Assembly: GCA_009746045.1 (NCBI GenBank)
Contig: RPFO01000702.1
Coordinates: 934,001 to 998,000 of the forward strand
DNA from: Mesostigma viride
Taxonomy: Eukaryota; Streptophyta; Mesostigmatophyceae; Mesostigmatales; Mesostigmataceae
Reading direction: 5' to 3'
DNA length: 64,000 nt
In this document: one piece after another, positions 27,297-35,723 of the stretch
Numbering within the stretch: the stretch's first letter is position 1
Layout: every line of letters starts with the position of its first letter
The notes under the pieces: model-generated
The model's database searches: none
What the model was told of the DNA's origin: nothing
The model's input: the letters and a program-made list of their open reading frames with translations, nothing else
Made by a program: the position numbers and the translations under genes

Positions 27297-27851
27297 ATGA
27301 AGTTTTTGAAAATTTATATTTTTACTGTTCTAATTATTTTTTTTAGAGTAGCAAACGCCTATGATGAAGCTGCTGCTAAAATTGCAGTTGTTGACGTTGA
27401 ATCTATTTTAGAAAATTCTTTAGCTATTGGTGCTATTAGGAAATCTATTAATGAACTTAGTAAAACTATAGAGAATGAAATAAACGAGCAGGAAAAGGAA
27501 TATAAAAAACGCCAGCAGGAATTGCTTGAAGTACAAAAAACGGTAAGCCAAGAAAAATTTGATTCATTAGTATTAAAATTTAATAAGAGCGTTAGTAAAA
27601 TTCAAAAAAATATTCAACAAAAAAAAATTGCATTAGAGCATGCTCATTCCCAGGCAATAGAGGTAGTTCATCAGAAAACTATCTCTATAATTGGCGATTT
27701 AGCTAAGAAATATAGTCTTGATATAGTGTTACCAACTTCTCAGGTACTGTATGTCAAAAGTGAGTTAAATATTACACCAGAAGTAATATCTAAATTAAAT
27801 AACGATTTGAAGGAAGTACCAATTAACTATCAAAAATTTTTAAAAAATTAA
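27297..27851 (+). CDS. OmpH/Skp-family periplasmic chaperone
   Basis: The start at 27297 gives a clean signal peptide (MKFLKIYIFTVLIIFFRVANA); the open frame extends back to 27255. The mature part begins with the OmpH-like strand KIAVVDVESILENS, followed by a long charged coiled coil (about 45-115) and the C-terminal helix YSLDIVLPTSQVLYVKSELNIT. Skp holds unfolded outer-membrane proteins in the periplasm. It follows holA by 22 bases. Confidence 0.82.
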   Translation: MKFLKIYIFTVLIIFFRVANAYDEAAAKIAVVDVESILENSLAIGAIRKSINELSKTIENEINEQEKEYKKRQQELLEVQKTVSQEKFDSLVLKFNKSVSKIQKNIQQKKIALEHAHSQAIEVVHQKTISIIGDLAKKYSLDIVLPTSQVLYVKSELNITPEVISKLNNDLKEVPINYQKFLKN

Positions 27852-27973
27852 ACAAAGCACTCCTAAATAATCTCCCTACATCATACGTTTATTCCGATTA
27901 ACTTATACTTGCTTATTTGCAATACAGAAAGGGTTTGTTCAAAGAGGAACGATATAATTGTTAAAAATTTATT

Positions 27974-28014
27974 ACACAAAAGTTAATATTTTAATTACTT
28001 ATTAATTTTTGTGT
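27974..28014 (+). repeat. 15-bp inverted repeat in the leader of a His-rich gene
   Basis: ACACAAAAGTTAATA at 27974-27988 and TATTAATTTTTGTGT at 28000-28014 pair at 14 of 15 positions. The odd position is a G-U pair in RNA, and the loop is 11 bases. A perfect palindrome GTAAGCTTAC follows at 28016-28025. The repeat may be an operator, a leader hairpin or a weak terminator for the upstream operon. Confidence 0.6.
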
Positions 28015-28090
28015 GGTAAGCTTACAATATAAAGATAATACAAACAGATTGGATTATTTTTATATTAAACGATTAAATTAGGAGGTTTTT

Positions 28091-28408
28091 ATGGATCCAT
28101 TAGCAATTTCTTCGCTTGCCGTAACTTCATTTTCTATATTTTTGAGTATTGGAACAGCAATATATAAATTGGTCAAACAAAATAGGCACGACCCAGAAGA
28201 GGATAATAACCAAAACCATATTCACCATGGGCATGGAGTATTATGTACAGAAGAATACAAAGAACAAAAATTGCATACGACGCATAAGAAGAAAGAGAAT
28301 CATCATACTGCTAACTCGGAAGAAACAGAATTACCTTATGTTGTAGAACATCGGCAGAATAATCCTATGAATTTATCAGGAGATCAAGAGGAGTTGACTT
28401 CTGAATAG
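28091..28408 (+). CDS. Small His-rich membrane protein, unknown
   Basis: The 105-residue protein has a textbook ribosome site (TTAGGAGG, 5 bases before ATG), one membrane segment (residues 4-27) and a hydrophilic tail rich in His and Glu (NQNHIHHGHG, KLHTTHKKKENHH). It has the same design as the 69-residue protein at 22648-22857, and metal binding is possible. No family is recognised. A shorter overlapping frame at 28149-28346 is a shadow. Confidence 0.55.
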   Translation: MDPLAISSLAVTSFSIFLSIGTAIYKLVKQNRHDPEEDNNQNHIHHGHGVLCTEEYKEQKLHTTHKKKENHHTANSEETELPYVVEHRQNNPMNLSGDQEELTSE

Positions 28409-28448
28409 TATGTAGAAAAAACTGTAATCTCAGTAATTACTAAACTAA

Positions 28449-28490
28449 ATAGCGCTTCTCATGAAACCAGGTTTTTTTAGATAGCGCTAT
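28449..28490. terminator. Bidirectional hairpin between convergent genes
   Basis: ATAGCGCT at 28449-28456 pairs exactly with AGCGCTAT at 28483-28490, with a T-run (28471-28478) inside the loop and CTTTATTT after the stem. It sits between the ends of the His-rich gene and the LysE-type gene, where a shared terminator is expected. Confidence 0.5.
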
Positions 28491-28506
28491 CTTTATTTGT
28501 CTGCAA

Positions 28507-29127
28507 TTACATATAAAAAAGAGAAAGTGCTATACTCCACATAATTACTCCAATAATAGCATCTAATATTTTCCATGCTATCGGTTTTTGAAAAATAGGT
28601 GTTAACAGGCGTGCACCATATGCTAAACAAAAAAACCAGATAACTGAAGCTGTACCTGCGCCGGCAATATAGTAGAGCCTTTGGTTTTCTGGTAGCTGTG
28701 CACCTACAGTTCCTATAAGCAATATTGTATCTAAGTACATATGAGGGTTTAAGAAACTCATTGCAAGTAGAGTTATGATTGCAGATGAAAGAGATTTTTT
28801 GCCGGTTATATGTGCATCATCTATCGAGTTGGTTTTAAATAAAGCAGAGTAGAAACATTTACATCCGTAAAAAAACAGAAATAATATGCCACCGTATTTT
28901 GCCGTAAGCATCAGGTAATTATGGGAAGCAATCACAAGTCCCAGGCCTTTAACGCCTAGGTATATCATAGAAATATCTATAATGGATGCTAAAAGTGCTA
29001 CTATTAAAACGTGCGATTTTATCAGCCCTTGTCTTAAAATAAAAGCGTTCTGTGCTCCTATAGCTATTATTAGTCCGGCAGTAGTGCTATAACCTTTGAT
29101 AAATGCAAACCAAAAAAGCTGGGTCAT
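28507..29127 (-). CDS. LysE/ArgO-family amino-acid exporter
   Basis: The 206-residue protein has about six membrane helices and the LysE signature GYSTTAGLIIAIGAQNAFILRQGL, plus MSFLNPHMYLDTILLIGTVG. The family exports basic amino acids, and the ArgO subgroup exports arginine. The substrate here is inferred. It stands alone after rph on the same strand. Confidence 0.83.
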   Translation of the reverse strand: MTQLFWFAFIKGYSTTAGLIIAIGAQNAFILRQGLIKSHVLIVALLASIIDISMIYLGVKGLGLVIASHNYLMLTAKYGGILFLFFYGCKCFYSALFKTNSIDDAHITGKKSLSSAIITLLAMSFLNPHMYLDTILLIGTVGAQLPENQRLYYIAGAGTASVIWFFCLAYGARLLTPIFQKPIAWKILDAIIGVIMWSIALSLFYM

Positions 29128-29175
29128 TACGTTAATATGCTGGAGTTGATTGGAGTGTGAAGCTTATTGTCACTA

Positions 29176-29898
29176 TTACAGCTCAAGTAAAACCTGATTT
29201 TGCAATTTAAACAATTTTGAAGCTCCTTCTTGTGCTAGATTAAGCATTTCTAACAATTGTTGCTGATTAAAATCCGTTTTTTCTCCTGTAGCCTGTATCT
29301 CAATCAGGTTACCGCTAGAGCTAAAAACAAAATTTGCATCTACTTCCGCGGTGCTATCTTCTGCGTAATCTATATCAAGGATGACTTCCCCTTGATATAT
29401 ACCGCATGATATTGCAGCTACTTGGTGCTGTAAGGGGTTAGTTCTTATTATTCTTTTGTCCATTAAAGATCTAATTGCCAAATGCAAAGCGACATAGCTG
29501 CCTGTAATAGCTGCTGTTCTTGTGCCGCCGTCAGCGTTTATGACATCACAATCAATTATTATCTGTTTTTCGCCTAAAGATTTTAAGTTAGCAGCAGACC
29601 TAAGAGACCGGCCAATTAACCTTTGAATTTCCTGAGTTCGGGAGCTTTGACTCCCTCTTATTGCTTCCCTCTGCATTCTTTGATCGGTAGATCTTGGCAG
29701 CATTCCATATTCTGCAGTAATCCAGCCACTATTTTTACCTTTTAGAAATTTGGGTACTGAGTTTTCTAAGGATGCAGAACAGATCACATGGGTATTACCG
29801 AATTTTATCAAACATGAGCCGTCTGCGTTATGCAAGACGTTTTTCTCAATCACAACCTCACGCATTTGGTTGTTTTTTCTTTTAGAAGGTCGTAACAT
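29176..29898 (-). CDS. rph: Ribonuclease PH
   Basis: This phosphate-dependent 3'-to-5' exoribonuclease trims tRNA 3' ends. Key motifs are [25 protein letters not shown], the phosphate-binding [20 protein letters not shown] and [16 protein letters not shown]. The 240-residue length is exact for the family. It is divergent from grpE. Confidence 0.96.
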   Translation of the reverse strand: MLRPSKRKNNQMREVVIEKNVLHNADGSCLIKFGNTHVICSASLENSVPKFLKGKNSGWITAEYGMLPRSTDQRMQREAIRGSQSSRTQEIQRLIGRSLRSAANLKSLGEKQIIIDCDVINADGGTRTAAITGSYVALHLAIRSLMDKRIIRTNPLQHQVAAISCGIYQGEVILDIDYAEDSTAEVDANFVFSSSGNLIEIQATGEKTDFNQQQLLEMLNLAQEGASKLFKLQNQVLLEL

Positions 29899-29929
29899 AA
29901 AAACTAATAATACTTTGAGTTATTTATAC

Positions 29930-29958
29930 CTTGAAAAACCATCCCTTTGCACTATATT
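29930..29958 (+). promoter_or_regulatory. Candidate grpE promoter (sigma-70 or sigma-32)
   Basis: TTGAAA at 29931-29936 and TATATT at 29953-29958 are 16 bases apart. The -35 reads CTTGAAA, the sigma-32 consensus, and CACTATAT begins 13 bases later, so heat-shock control is also possible. It lies 43 bases ahead of the grpE start. Confidence 0.4.
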
Positions 29959-30001
29959 TTAAAGAATGTAATCAGGCAACTAAAATATCGATTTTAAGAA
30001 T

Positions 30002-30622
30002 ATGAAAGAAAGCGAAGATCAAAATAATAGTAAAGTTAAAGATAGGCAAGAGTTAGATAAGGAAGTATCTGGCATTGAAAAACATAATAAGAGTAGAGAG
30101 GAGCAGAAGCTTTTGGAAGATGAACATGAAGGACAGCAGCTTCTTACTGAGGAAAAAGATACTGAGTTAATAAATAATTTAACTGAGGAAATTAAGTTAA
30201 TGCAGGATAAACTTCTTCGTGCTGTAGCAGAATCGGAGAATATAAGAAGTCGGATGAATAAAAAAGTTGAAGAAGCCAGGGATTTCTCAATTGTTGGATT
30301 TGCTAAAGATCTTTTACCGGTAATTGATAATTTCTCTCGTGCTTTATCACATGTGCCGGAAAATATAAATAATGATACTAAAATTATCATTGATGGTGTT
30401 AGCATGATAAAAGATGAGCTAATATCCATTTTTAAAAAACATGGTATAGAGTCTATAGAACCTAAGGAAGGGGAAGGGTTTGATTACAATAACCATCATG
30501 CGATATCTCAGGTAGTAACAGACCAATATCAAGAAGGTACAATAGTTAGTACAATGCAAGTGGGGTATAAAATAAAGGATAGGCTGATTAGACCTGCATC
30601 GGTTGCTGTTGCTAAGAAGTAG
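30002..30622 (+). CDS. grpE: Nucleotide exchange factor GrpE
   Basis: GrpE releases ADP from DnaK. The 206-residue protein has a long charged N-terminal coiled coil (about 1-95), then the GrpE core: DLLPVIDNFSRALSHVPE, the beta-domain GIESIEPKEGEGFDYNNHHAIS and VGYKIKDRLIRPASVAVAK. It is divergent from rph, and csaA follows after 25 bases. Confidence 0.95.
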   Translation: MKESEDQNNSKVKDRQELDKEVSGIEKHNKSREEQKLLEDEHEGQQLLTEEKDTELINNLTEEIKLMQDKLLRAVAESENIRSRMNKKVEEARDFSIVGFAKDLLPVIDNFSRALSHVPENINNDTKIIIDGVSMIKDELISIFKKHGIESIEPKEGEGFDYNNHHAISQVVTDQYQEGTIVSTMQVGYKIKDRLIRPASVAVAKK

Positions 30623-30647
30623 CCAGAATTATTAAACTTGCAGAAAA

Positions 30648-30983
30648 ATGACAATAACATATGAAGAGTTTGAGCGTGTTGATTTACGCTGTGGAACAAT
30701 AGTAAAAGCAGAAAAATTTTTGCGTGCTACAAAACCAGCATATAAGATATGGGCAGACTTTGGTAGTGAAATTGGTGTTTTACAAACATCTGCTCAAATA
30801 ACTGTACACTATACTCCACAGACTTTGTTAGGGAAAAAAATTGTAGGCTGTGTAAATTTAGGAGAGAAGAATATAGCAGGATTTGTCTCTAACTTCTTGC
30901 TGCTTGGCTTTTCCGATAGTAATGGAGCAATTTGTCTTGCTTCTGTAGATTTAGAAGTACCAAATGGCAATAAGTTACATTAA
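30648..30983 (+). CDS. csaA: CsaA-like tRNA-binding (EMAP/OB-fold) protein
   Basis: The 111-residue protein is a stand-alone tRNA_bind OB fold: FERVDLRCGTIVKAEKF, KIWADFGSEIGVLQTSAQIT, LLGKKIVGCVNLGEKNIAGFVSNFLLLGF. CsaA acts as an export-linked chaperone in Bacillus. Its position just after grpE (25 bases) supports a chaperone-linked role, which is inference. Confidence 0.85.
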   Translation: MTITYEEFERVDLRCGTIVKAEKFLRATKPAYKIWADFGSEIGVLQTSAQITVHYTPQTLLGKKIVGCVNLGEKNIAGFVSNFLLLGFSDSNGAICLASVDLEVPNGNKLH

Positions 30984-31069
30984 CATTTGAGTAACATTCA
31001 TAAGTTTAAAACTAGTAATTATGGTTTATGCGGTGTCTACTTACATACTTTAATTCAAGGTAACAATCT

Positions 31070-32113
31070 ATGAATAAGTTAGTTTTTTGGAGCTTAACAT
31101 TTTTAGCCTTTTCAGCTATTATCTACGCAGTTTCAGAGACTTTAGCTCCATTTATTATTGCCTTTATTTTTGCATATTTACTACAACCTTTAATAGATAA
31201 TAATTCTAAGAGGTTTAATGTTCCAAGAGGATTAGTTTCGACAGGAATTTTTAGCATATTTATCAGTAGCTTTATTATAATATTTGTGGTGTTATTACCG
31301 ATTATTTATAATCAGATCGCTGCTTTTATAGCAAAAATCCCTAGTTACAAGAACAATTTTAACTCTGGATTAGATTATTTTTTAGCTTGGGTTGAGAAAT
31401 TTGATCCTGCTATTGCAGCTAAAGTTTCAGACTCATTGCAAAATTTTATTAATTCGGCATTTTCGGTAGTAGTAGCCGCTGCAAATAATATTTGGGGATA
31501 TACCTTAGCGACTATCAATTTTTTTACTATAATTGTATTGGTACCCGTTATTTTATATTATTTTCTTAGAGATTGGCCCAAAATGGTTAAAGGTGTAGAA
31601 TCAATCTTGCCTCTTAAGGAAAAAGGCAAAGTTGGTAAAATTTTTTCTGACATTAATACTTTGCTATCTGCTTATATCAGGGGGCAGCTTAATATATGCT
31701 TGTTACTGAGTCTCTATTATATTGTGGGGTTAAATTTAATTGGTATAGATCTTGCTCTTTTACTTGGAATTATATCAGGATTTTTAGTTATAATCCCTTT
31801 TATTGGAGCTTTTATATCGCTATTTTTAATGTTAGTAAGTTGTTACTTTTCCTACGGAGCATCGGTAGAAATATTATATATATTAGTTCTATTCGCCATT
31901 GCTCATATTATCGAGGGTTATATACTAACTCCTAAGATAATAGGGGATAAAATAGGGCTACACCCAGTGTGGATAATATTTGCCGTATTTGCAGTTGGTA
32001 GCGTTTTTGGTTTTATAGGTATAATATTTGCTATTCCAATTGCCGGTATAATAAAAATATTGCTATTTCATATGATTGATTATTATAAATCTAGTAAGAT
32101 TTATAATAATTAA
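31070..32113 (+). CDS. AI-2E/PerM family membrane protein
   Basis: The 347-residue protein has about eight membrane helices with the family pattern LAPFIIAFIFAYLLQPLID near the N-terminus and GPLLLGI-like ALLLGIISGFLVIIPFIGAFIS. The C-terminus has IGDKIGLHPVWIIFAVFAVGSVFGFIGIIFAIPIAGI. Substrates in this family vary and are largely unknown. It precedes hda by 13 bases, a gene order often seen in alphaproteobacteria. Confidence 0.85.
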   Translation: MNKLVFWSLTFLAFSAIIYAVSETLAPFIIAFIFAYLLQPLIDNNSKRFNVPRGLVSTGIFSIFISSFIIIFVVLLPIIYNQIAAFIAKIPSYKNNFNSGLDYFLAWVEKFDPAIAAKVSDSLQNFINSAFSVVVAAANNIWGYTLATINFFTIIVLVPVILYYFLRDWPKMVKGVESILPLKEKGKVGKIFSDINTLLSAYIRGQLNICLLLSLYYIVGLNLIGIDLALLLGIISGFLVIIPFIGAFISLFLMLVSCYFSYGASVEILYILVLFAIAHIIEGYILTPKIIGDKIGLHPVWIIFAVFAVGSVFGFIGIIFAIPIAGIIKILLFHMIDYYKSSKIYNN

Positions 32114-32126
32114 GGTAAAATTTATT

Positions 32127-32789
32127 ATGGAACAAATAACGTTTTCTTTGAATAACCAATTATCTAATAATTTTAGCGATTTTATTGAATCTAGTTCAAA
32201 TAGACTTGCTTTTCAATATATAAGAGAGTGGCCTAACAATTTTGGGGTTTTTCCATATTCAAAAGTTTTGATCATAAAAGGCCCTAAATCTTCAGGAAAA
32301 AGTTTTTTAGCCAATTTATGGGCAAAAAAAACTCATGCCTTATCCTTAAAGAAAAATCATGAACTGACAAACTCTATTTTAGAACATCATCAAGCTTTTA
32401 TAATTGATGGTTTTGACTCCACCTGGCGGGAACGAGATATATTGCACTATTTCAATATATTGCATGAAAATAATAAGTATTTATTAATTACTTTAACGCA
32501 AATGCCGAAGCTTAACCTAGCTGATTTATCTTCTAGAATAAATTCAGTAAATAAAGTTGATATTTCCATGATTGATGACGAATTGATGAGAATCTTGATT
32601 TTTAAGCAATTTTCCAATTTTTCAATTGTTATTAGTGACGATGTTATAAATTATCTTGTCAAAGTTCTTCCTCGTGAAGTTCCAAAAATTTTGTCAATTA
32701 TAGGTGAGATTAACCAAAATTCTCTGGCAAGTAAAAGAAAGATTACTATACCTTTTATAAAGCAAATATTAGGAAACTGTATATTATAA
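32127..32789 (+). CDS. hda: DnaA-related regulator Hda
   Basis: This is a truncated DnaA-like AAA+ protein without the DNA-binding domain IV. The start ATG 32127 (MEQITFSLNN, the clamp-binding QxxLxL-like N-terminus) is preferred over 32076. Walker A is GPKSSGKS (52-59), and the Walker B region reads HQAFIIDGFDSTW. Hda with the beta clamp stimulates ATP hydrolysis by DnaA and so limits replication initiation. It follows the PerM-type gene. Confidence 0.82.
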   Translation: MEQITFSLNNQLSNNFSDFIESSSNRLAFQYIREWPNNFGVFPYSKVLIIKGPKSSGKSFLANLWAKKTHALSLKKNHELTNSILEHHQAFIIDGFDSTWRERDILHYFNILHENNKYLLITLTQMPKLNLADLSSRINSVNKVDISMIDDELMRILIFKQFSNFSIVISDDVINYLVKVLPREVPKILSIIGEINQNSLASKRKITIPFIKQILGNCIL

Positions 32790-32855
32790 ATATATGGAGA
32801 AATAAGCTTTAAAGTTACTAAAATAATCCGCAGGCTACTTTCTTTATTATGGCAT

Positions 32856-33308
32856 TTAGTCTTTTTGTAATTTACTAATAAATCTCGTAAAATCTTCGAT
32901 ATTAGTAAAATCTTTATATACAGATGCAAATCTTATATAAGCAACCGGATCAATTTTTACTAGTTCTTTCATTATTAATTTCCCTATTTTCCGAGTGGTT
33001 ATTTCCCGAGTATTATCACTTTCTAGTTCTAATATTATTCTATCATTTATTTCTCCGATTTGTTTTTGAGAAAAACTTCTTTTTCTTAAAGCCGTAGCTA
33101 TCGATTTTTCAATTTTAGTACGGTCAAAAGGCCTTTTTGCTCCGGACCTTTTTACGACTACTAGTTCTCTTGTCTGTATACGTTCAAAAGTAGTAAAGCG
33201 ACCTCCACATTTACTGCAATATCGTCTACGCCTTATTATGGAGCCTTCGTTTGTAGTTCGAGAGTCTTTTACGCCAGTTTCCGCCTTTTCACAAAATGGG
33301 CATTTCAT
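32856..33308 (-). CDS. nrdR: Transcriptional repressor NrdR
   Basis: NrdR controls ribonucleotide reductase genes in response to ATP/dATP. The zinc ribbon is CPFCEKAETGVKDSR...RRRRYCSKCGGRFTTFER and the ATP-cone is VVVKRSGAKRPFDRTKIEKSIATALRKR. The length of 150 residues is typical. It is last in the minus-strand run glyA / kinase-like / nrdR, with 9 bases to the gene before it. Confidence 0.96.
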   Translation of the reverse strand: MKCPFCEKAETGVKDSRTTNEGSIIRRRRYCSKCGGRFTTFERIQTRELVVVKRSGAKRPFDRTKIEKSIATALRKRSFSQKQIGEINDRIILELESDNTREITTRKIGKLIMKELVKIDPVAYIRFASVYKDFTNIEDFTRFISKLQKD

Positions 33309-33317
33309 AGTTATAAA

Positions 33318-34370
33318 TTATGTATTTGAACAGTTAGACGCTAACAGTTGATTACGGCGTTCCAAAATTTTTTGCAAGTAGGAATCTGTTAAAAAATCGG
33401 CCCCTTTAGCTGAAGAAAAAATTTCCTTAAGGCTTTTTAAGTCAAGTTTTCCTAGAGCTAATAAGGCTTTTTTAGGGCATTTTTCTACATACGATTTACT
33501 GAAACTTTTATCAAAAGCATGATATTGTCTCCATAAACTATTCTGGTAGATAATGTATTTTAATGGTTGGTTATAGGATTTAAAGCTTTTATAAAATGAT
33601 TCAGGTAGTTTATTGTTAAATGACTTTTTGAGGTTATCGTAGGAGGGATTATCAATAATTTTAGCATTTTCGAAAGGGAAAGGTTGATTCCAATCATTTG
33701 TATTTAGTTTATCGCTATAAAATACTCTTACAAATGGCAATTCTCTATAACGAACGTGCTGATGATTTCGTATACCGGAATTATCAATGGCTATCGGGTA
33801 TATTTTAGACTCATCAGGATAAGCTAGTAAATTATGTGCTCCTGAGTCCCATTGACCAAAAACAAAATAAAATATTTTTAAATTATCTTCGTCTTCCCTG
33901 CTAAATTTTTTTGAATATTTCTCATATTCCCCATTTTTTAATAGGTCAATAGGGGTGTTAACAAAAAGCTGTAGCGATCCTCTCATACCATTTATTTTCC
34001 TTAAAACGGTTGGAGGAATATAAGGGAAACCTAAATAAACAGAGGCTTGATACGCTGCAACTTCGGCCTTAGCATCTCCTTGGTCGTCAAGGGGTAAGCT
34101 TTTAAACACAGCTTTTATCCCATTTTCTAAAATAATGAGAAATACCTGACCGTCAAATTCAGCTTTTTTACCTTGCTCTATTAAAACTTCTTTCATAGGT
34201 TTAATATCCGCAACTTTTGCAGTTTTAAGAATTTGGGTGATTTCAGGGTTATGCCAGCTTGTCGGATGCTCAAATTCATGGGCATAAGAGTAATTAAAAC
34301 TTAAGTAAGAAATGATTAAATAAATAATTATTAATTTTGCTGGTAATACCCTTGAAACCTCTTTATTCAT
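33318..34370 (-). CDS. Exported protein with FAM20C/PI-kinase-like pattern
   Basis: The 350-residue protein has a signal peptide or anchor (about residues 11-30, ending YSYAHEFEH) and then a set of motifs in kinase order. These are AVFKSLP (Lys90), AEVAAYQAS (Glu103), an inter-lobe strand GSLQLFV (131-137), FGQWDSGAHNLL (Asp175, Asn180) and IAIDNSG (Asp196). This matches the GxxDRHxxN...DxG layout of secreted FAM20C-like and PI3/4-type kinases. No sequence family name was recognised, so kinase activity is inference. It sits between glyA and nrdR with 9-base gaps on both sides, and is probably co-transcribed. Confidence 0.55.
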   Translation of the reverse strand: MNKEVSRVLPAKLIIIYLIISYLSFNYSYAHEFEHPTSWHNPEITQILKTAKVADIKPMKEVLIEQGKKAEFDGQVFLIILENGIKAVFKSLPLDDQGDAKAEVAAYQASVYLGFPYIPPTVLRKINGMRGSLQLFVNTPIDLLKNGEYEKYSKKFSREDEDNLKIFYFVFGQWDSGAHNLLAYPDESKIYPIAIDNSGIRNHQHVRYRELPFVRVFYSDKLNTNDWNQPFPFENAKIIDNPSYDNLKKSFNNKLPESFYKSFKSYNQPLKYIIYQNSLWRQYHAFDKSFSKSYVEKCPKKALLALGKLDLKSLKEIFSSAKGADFLTDSYLQKILERRNQLLASNCSNT

Positions 34371-34379
34371 AAAAATTTT

Positions 34380-35648
34380 TTATTTATTATGATATATTGG
34401 GAACTTTGCTGTTAGCTCTTTCACCTTTGTGAATACCATTTTTTCTGTATCCGAATTATTCTCTGATATTTTGAGTGAATCTAATATATCGGCAATTAAA
34501 TTGCCTGTTATTTCAAATTCCTTTTCTTTAAAGCCTCTTGTTGTACAAGCAGGGCTACCCAGTCTAATACCAGAAGTGATAAAAGGGGAAGTGGTGTCAA
34601 AAGGAACACTATTCTTGTTTGAGGTAATACCTGCTCGATCTAAGGAATCGGCAGCTAGCCTGCCAGTAAGTTTATGTTTCCTTAGATCAACTATTACCAT
34701 GTGGTTGGTAGTACCGCCGGTTAAAATATCATAACCTCTTTTTTCAAGTGAGGTCCCAAGTGTTTTGGCATTGCTTACCACTTGTTTGATGTACTCCCTA
34801 AATTCATTTGTCCGTGCTTCTTTAAAAGCAACAGCTTTTGCGGCAATTACATGCATTAATGGTCCTCCTTGCAGGCCTGGAAAAATTGCTTTATCAATCT
34901 TTTTAGCAATTTCTGGATCATCCGAAAGAATAATACCGCCTCTTGGGCCCCGTAGAGTTTTATGAGTAGTAGAAGTTACAACGTTAACATAAGGGAATGG
35001 ACTTGGATGTTCTCCGGTTGCAACTAGGCCAGCAATATGAGCAATATCAGCCATAAGGTAAGCACCGACCTTATCGGCAATTTCCCTAAACCTTTTAAAA
35101 TCAAGTGTATGCGTATAACAGGAAAACCCAGCAATGATTAACTTGGGTTTATGTTCGAGAGCTAACCTTTCTAATTCATCATAATCAATAAGATATGTTT
35201 TTGGATTAACATGGTATAAAACCGGTTTAAACCACTTCCCAGAAATATTGGGTGTTGCTCCGTGTGTCAGGTGTCCACCGCTATCTAAAGACATTCCAAG
35301 TATAGTATCACCTGGTTCTAATAGTGCCAGGTAAACGGCCTGATTAGCTTGTGAGCCCGAGTGTGGCTGAACATTAGCATAAGAACAGTTAAATAGCTTT
35401 TTAGCCCTTTCAATAGCTAAGTTTTCAGCCTTATCAACTTCGTGGCATCCGCAATAATACCTTTTGCCGCAGTATCCTTCAGCATATTTATTAGTCATAA
35501 TTGATCCTTGAGCTGCCAGAACCGCTTTACTTGCAAAATTTTCAGAAGCTATTAATTCTATATAATCTTCTTGCCTGTTCGCTTCTGATTTTATTGCTTC
35601 AAAGATTTCAACATCGGTTTCTTCTAGTATTTTATTAATATGATTCAT
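34380..35648 (-). CDS. glyA: Serine hydroxymethyltransferase
   Basis: This PLP enzyme interconverts serine and glycine and feeds one-carbon units to folate. The PLP lysine lies in [16 protein letters not shown], with [10 protein letters not shown] and [20 protein letters not shown] elsewhere. The length of 422 residues is full. It heads the run glyA / kinase-like / nrdR on the minus strand. Confidence 0.97.
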   Translation of the reverse strand: MNHINKILEETDVEIFEAIKSEANRQEDYIELIASENFASKAVLAAQGSIMTNKYAEGYCGKRYYCGCHEVDKAENLAIERAKKLFNCSYANVQPHSGSQANQAVYLALLEPGDTILGMSLDSGGHLTHGATPNISGKWFKPVLYHVNPKTYLIDYDELERLALEHKPKLIIAGFSCYTHTLDFKRFREIADKVGAYLMADIAHIAGLVATGEHPSPFPYVNVVTSTTHKTLRGPRGGIILSDDPEIAKKIDKAIFPGLQGGPLMHVIAAKAVAFKEARTNEFREYIKQVVSNAKTLGTSLEKRGYDILTGGTTNHMVIVDLRKHKLTGRLAADSLDRAGITSNKNSVPFDTTSPFITSGIRLGSPACTTRGFKEKEFEITGNLIADILDSLKISENNSDTEKMVFTKVKELTAKFPIYHNK

Positions 35649-35723
35649 AGCGGCCTATTTTAGGATTAATTAAATTTTAAATATACAAAGAATGAGCTTA
35701 ATTTGCTACAGAAAGAATCAAAA

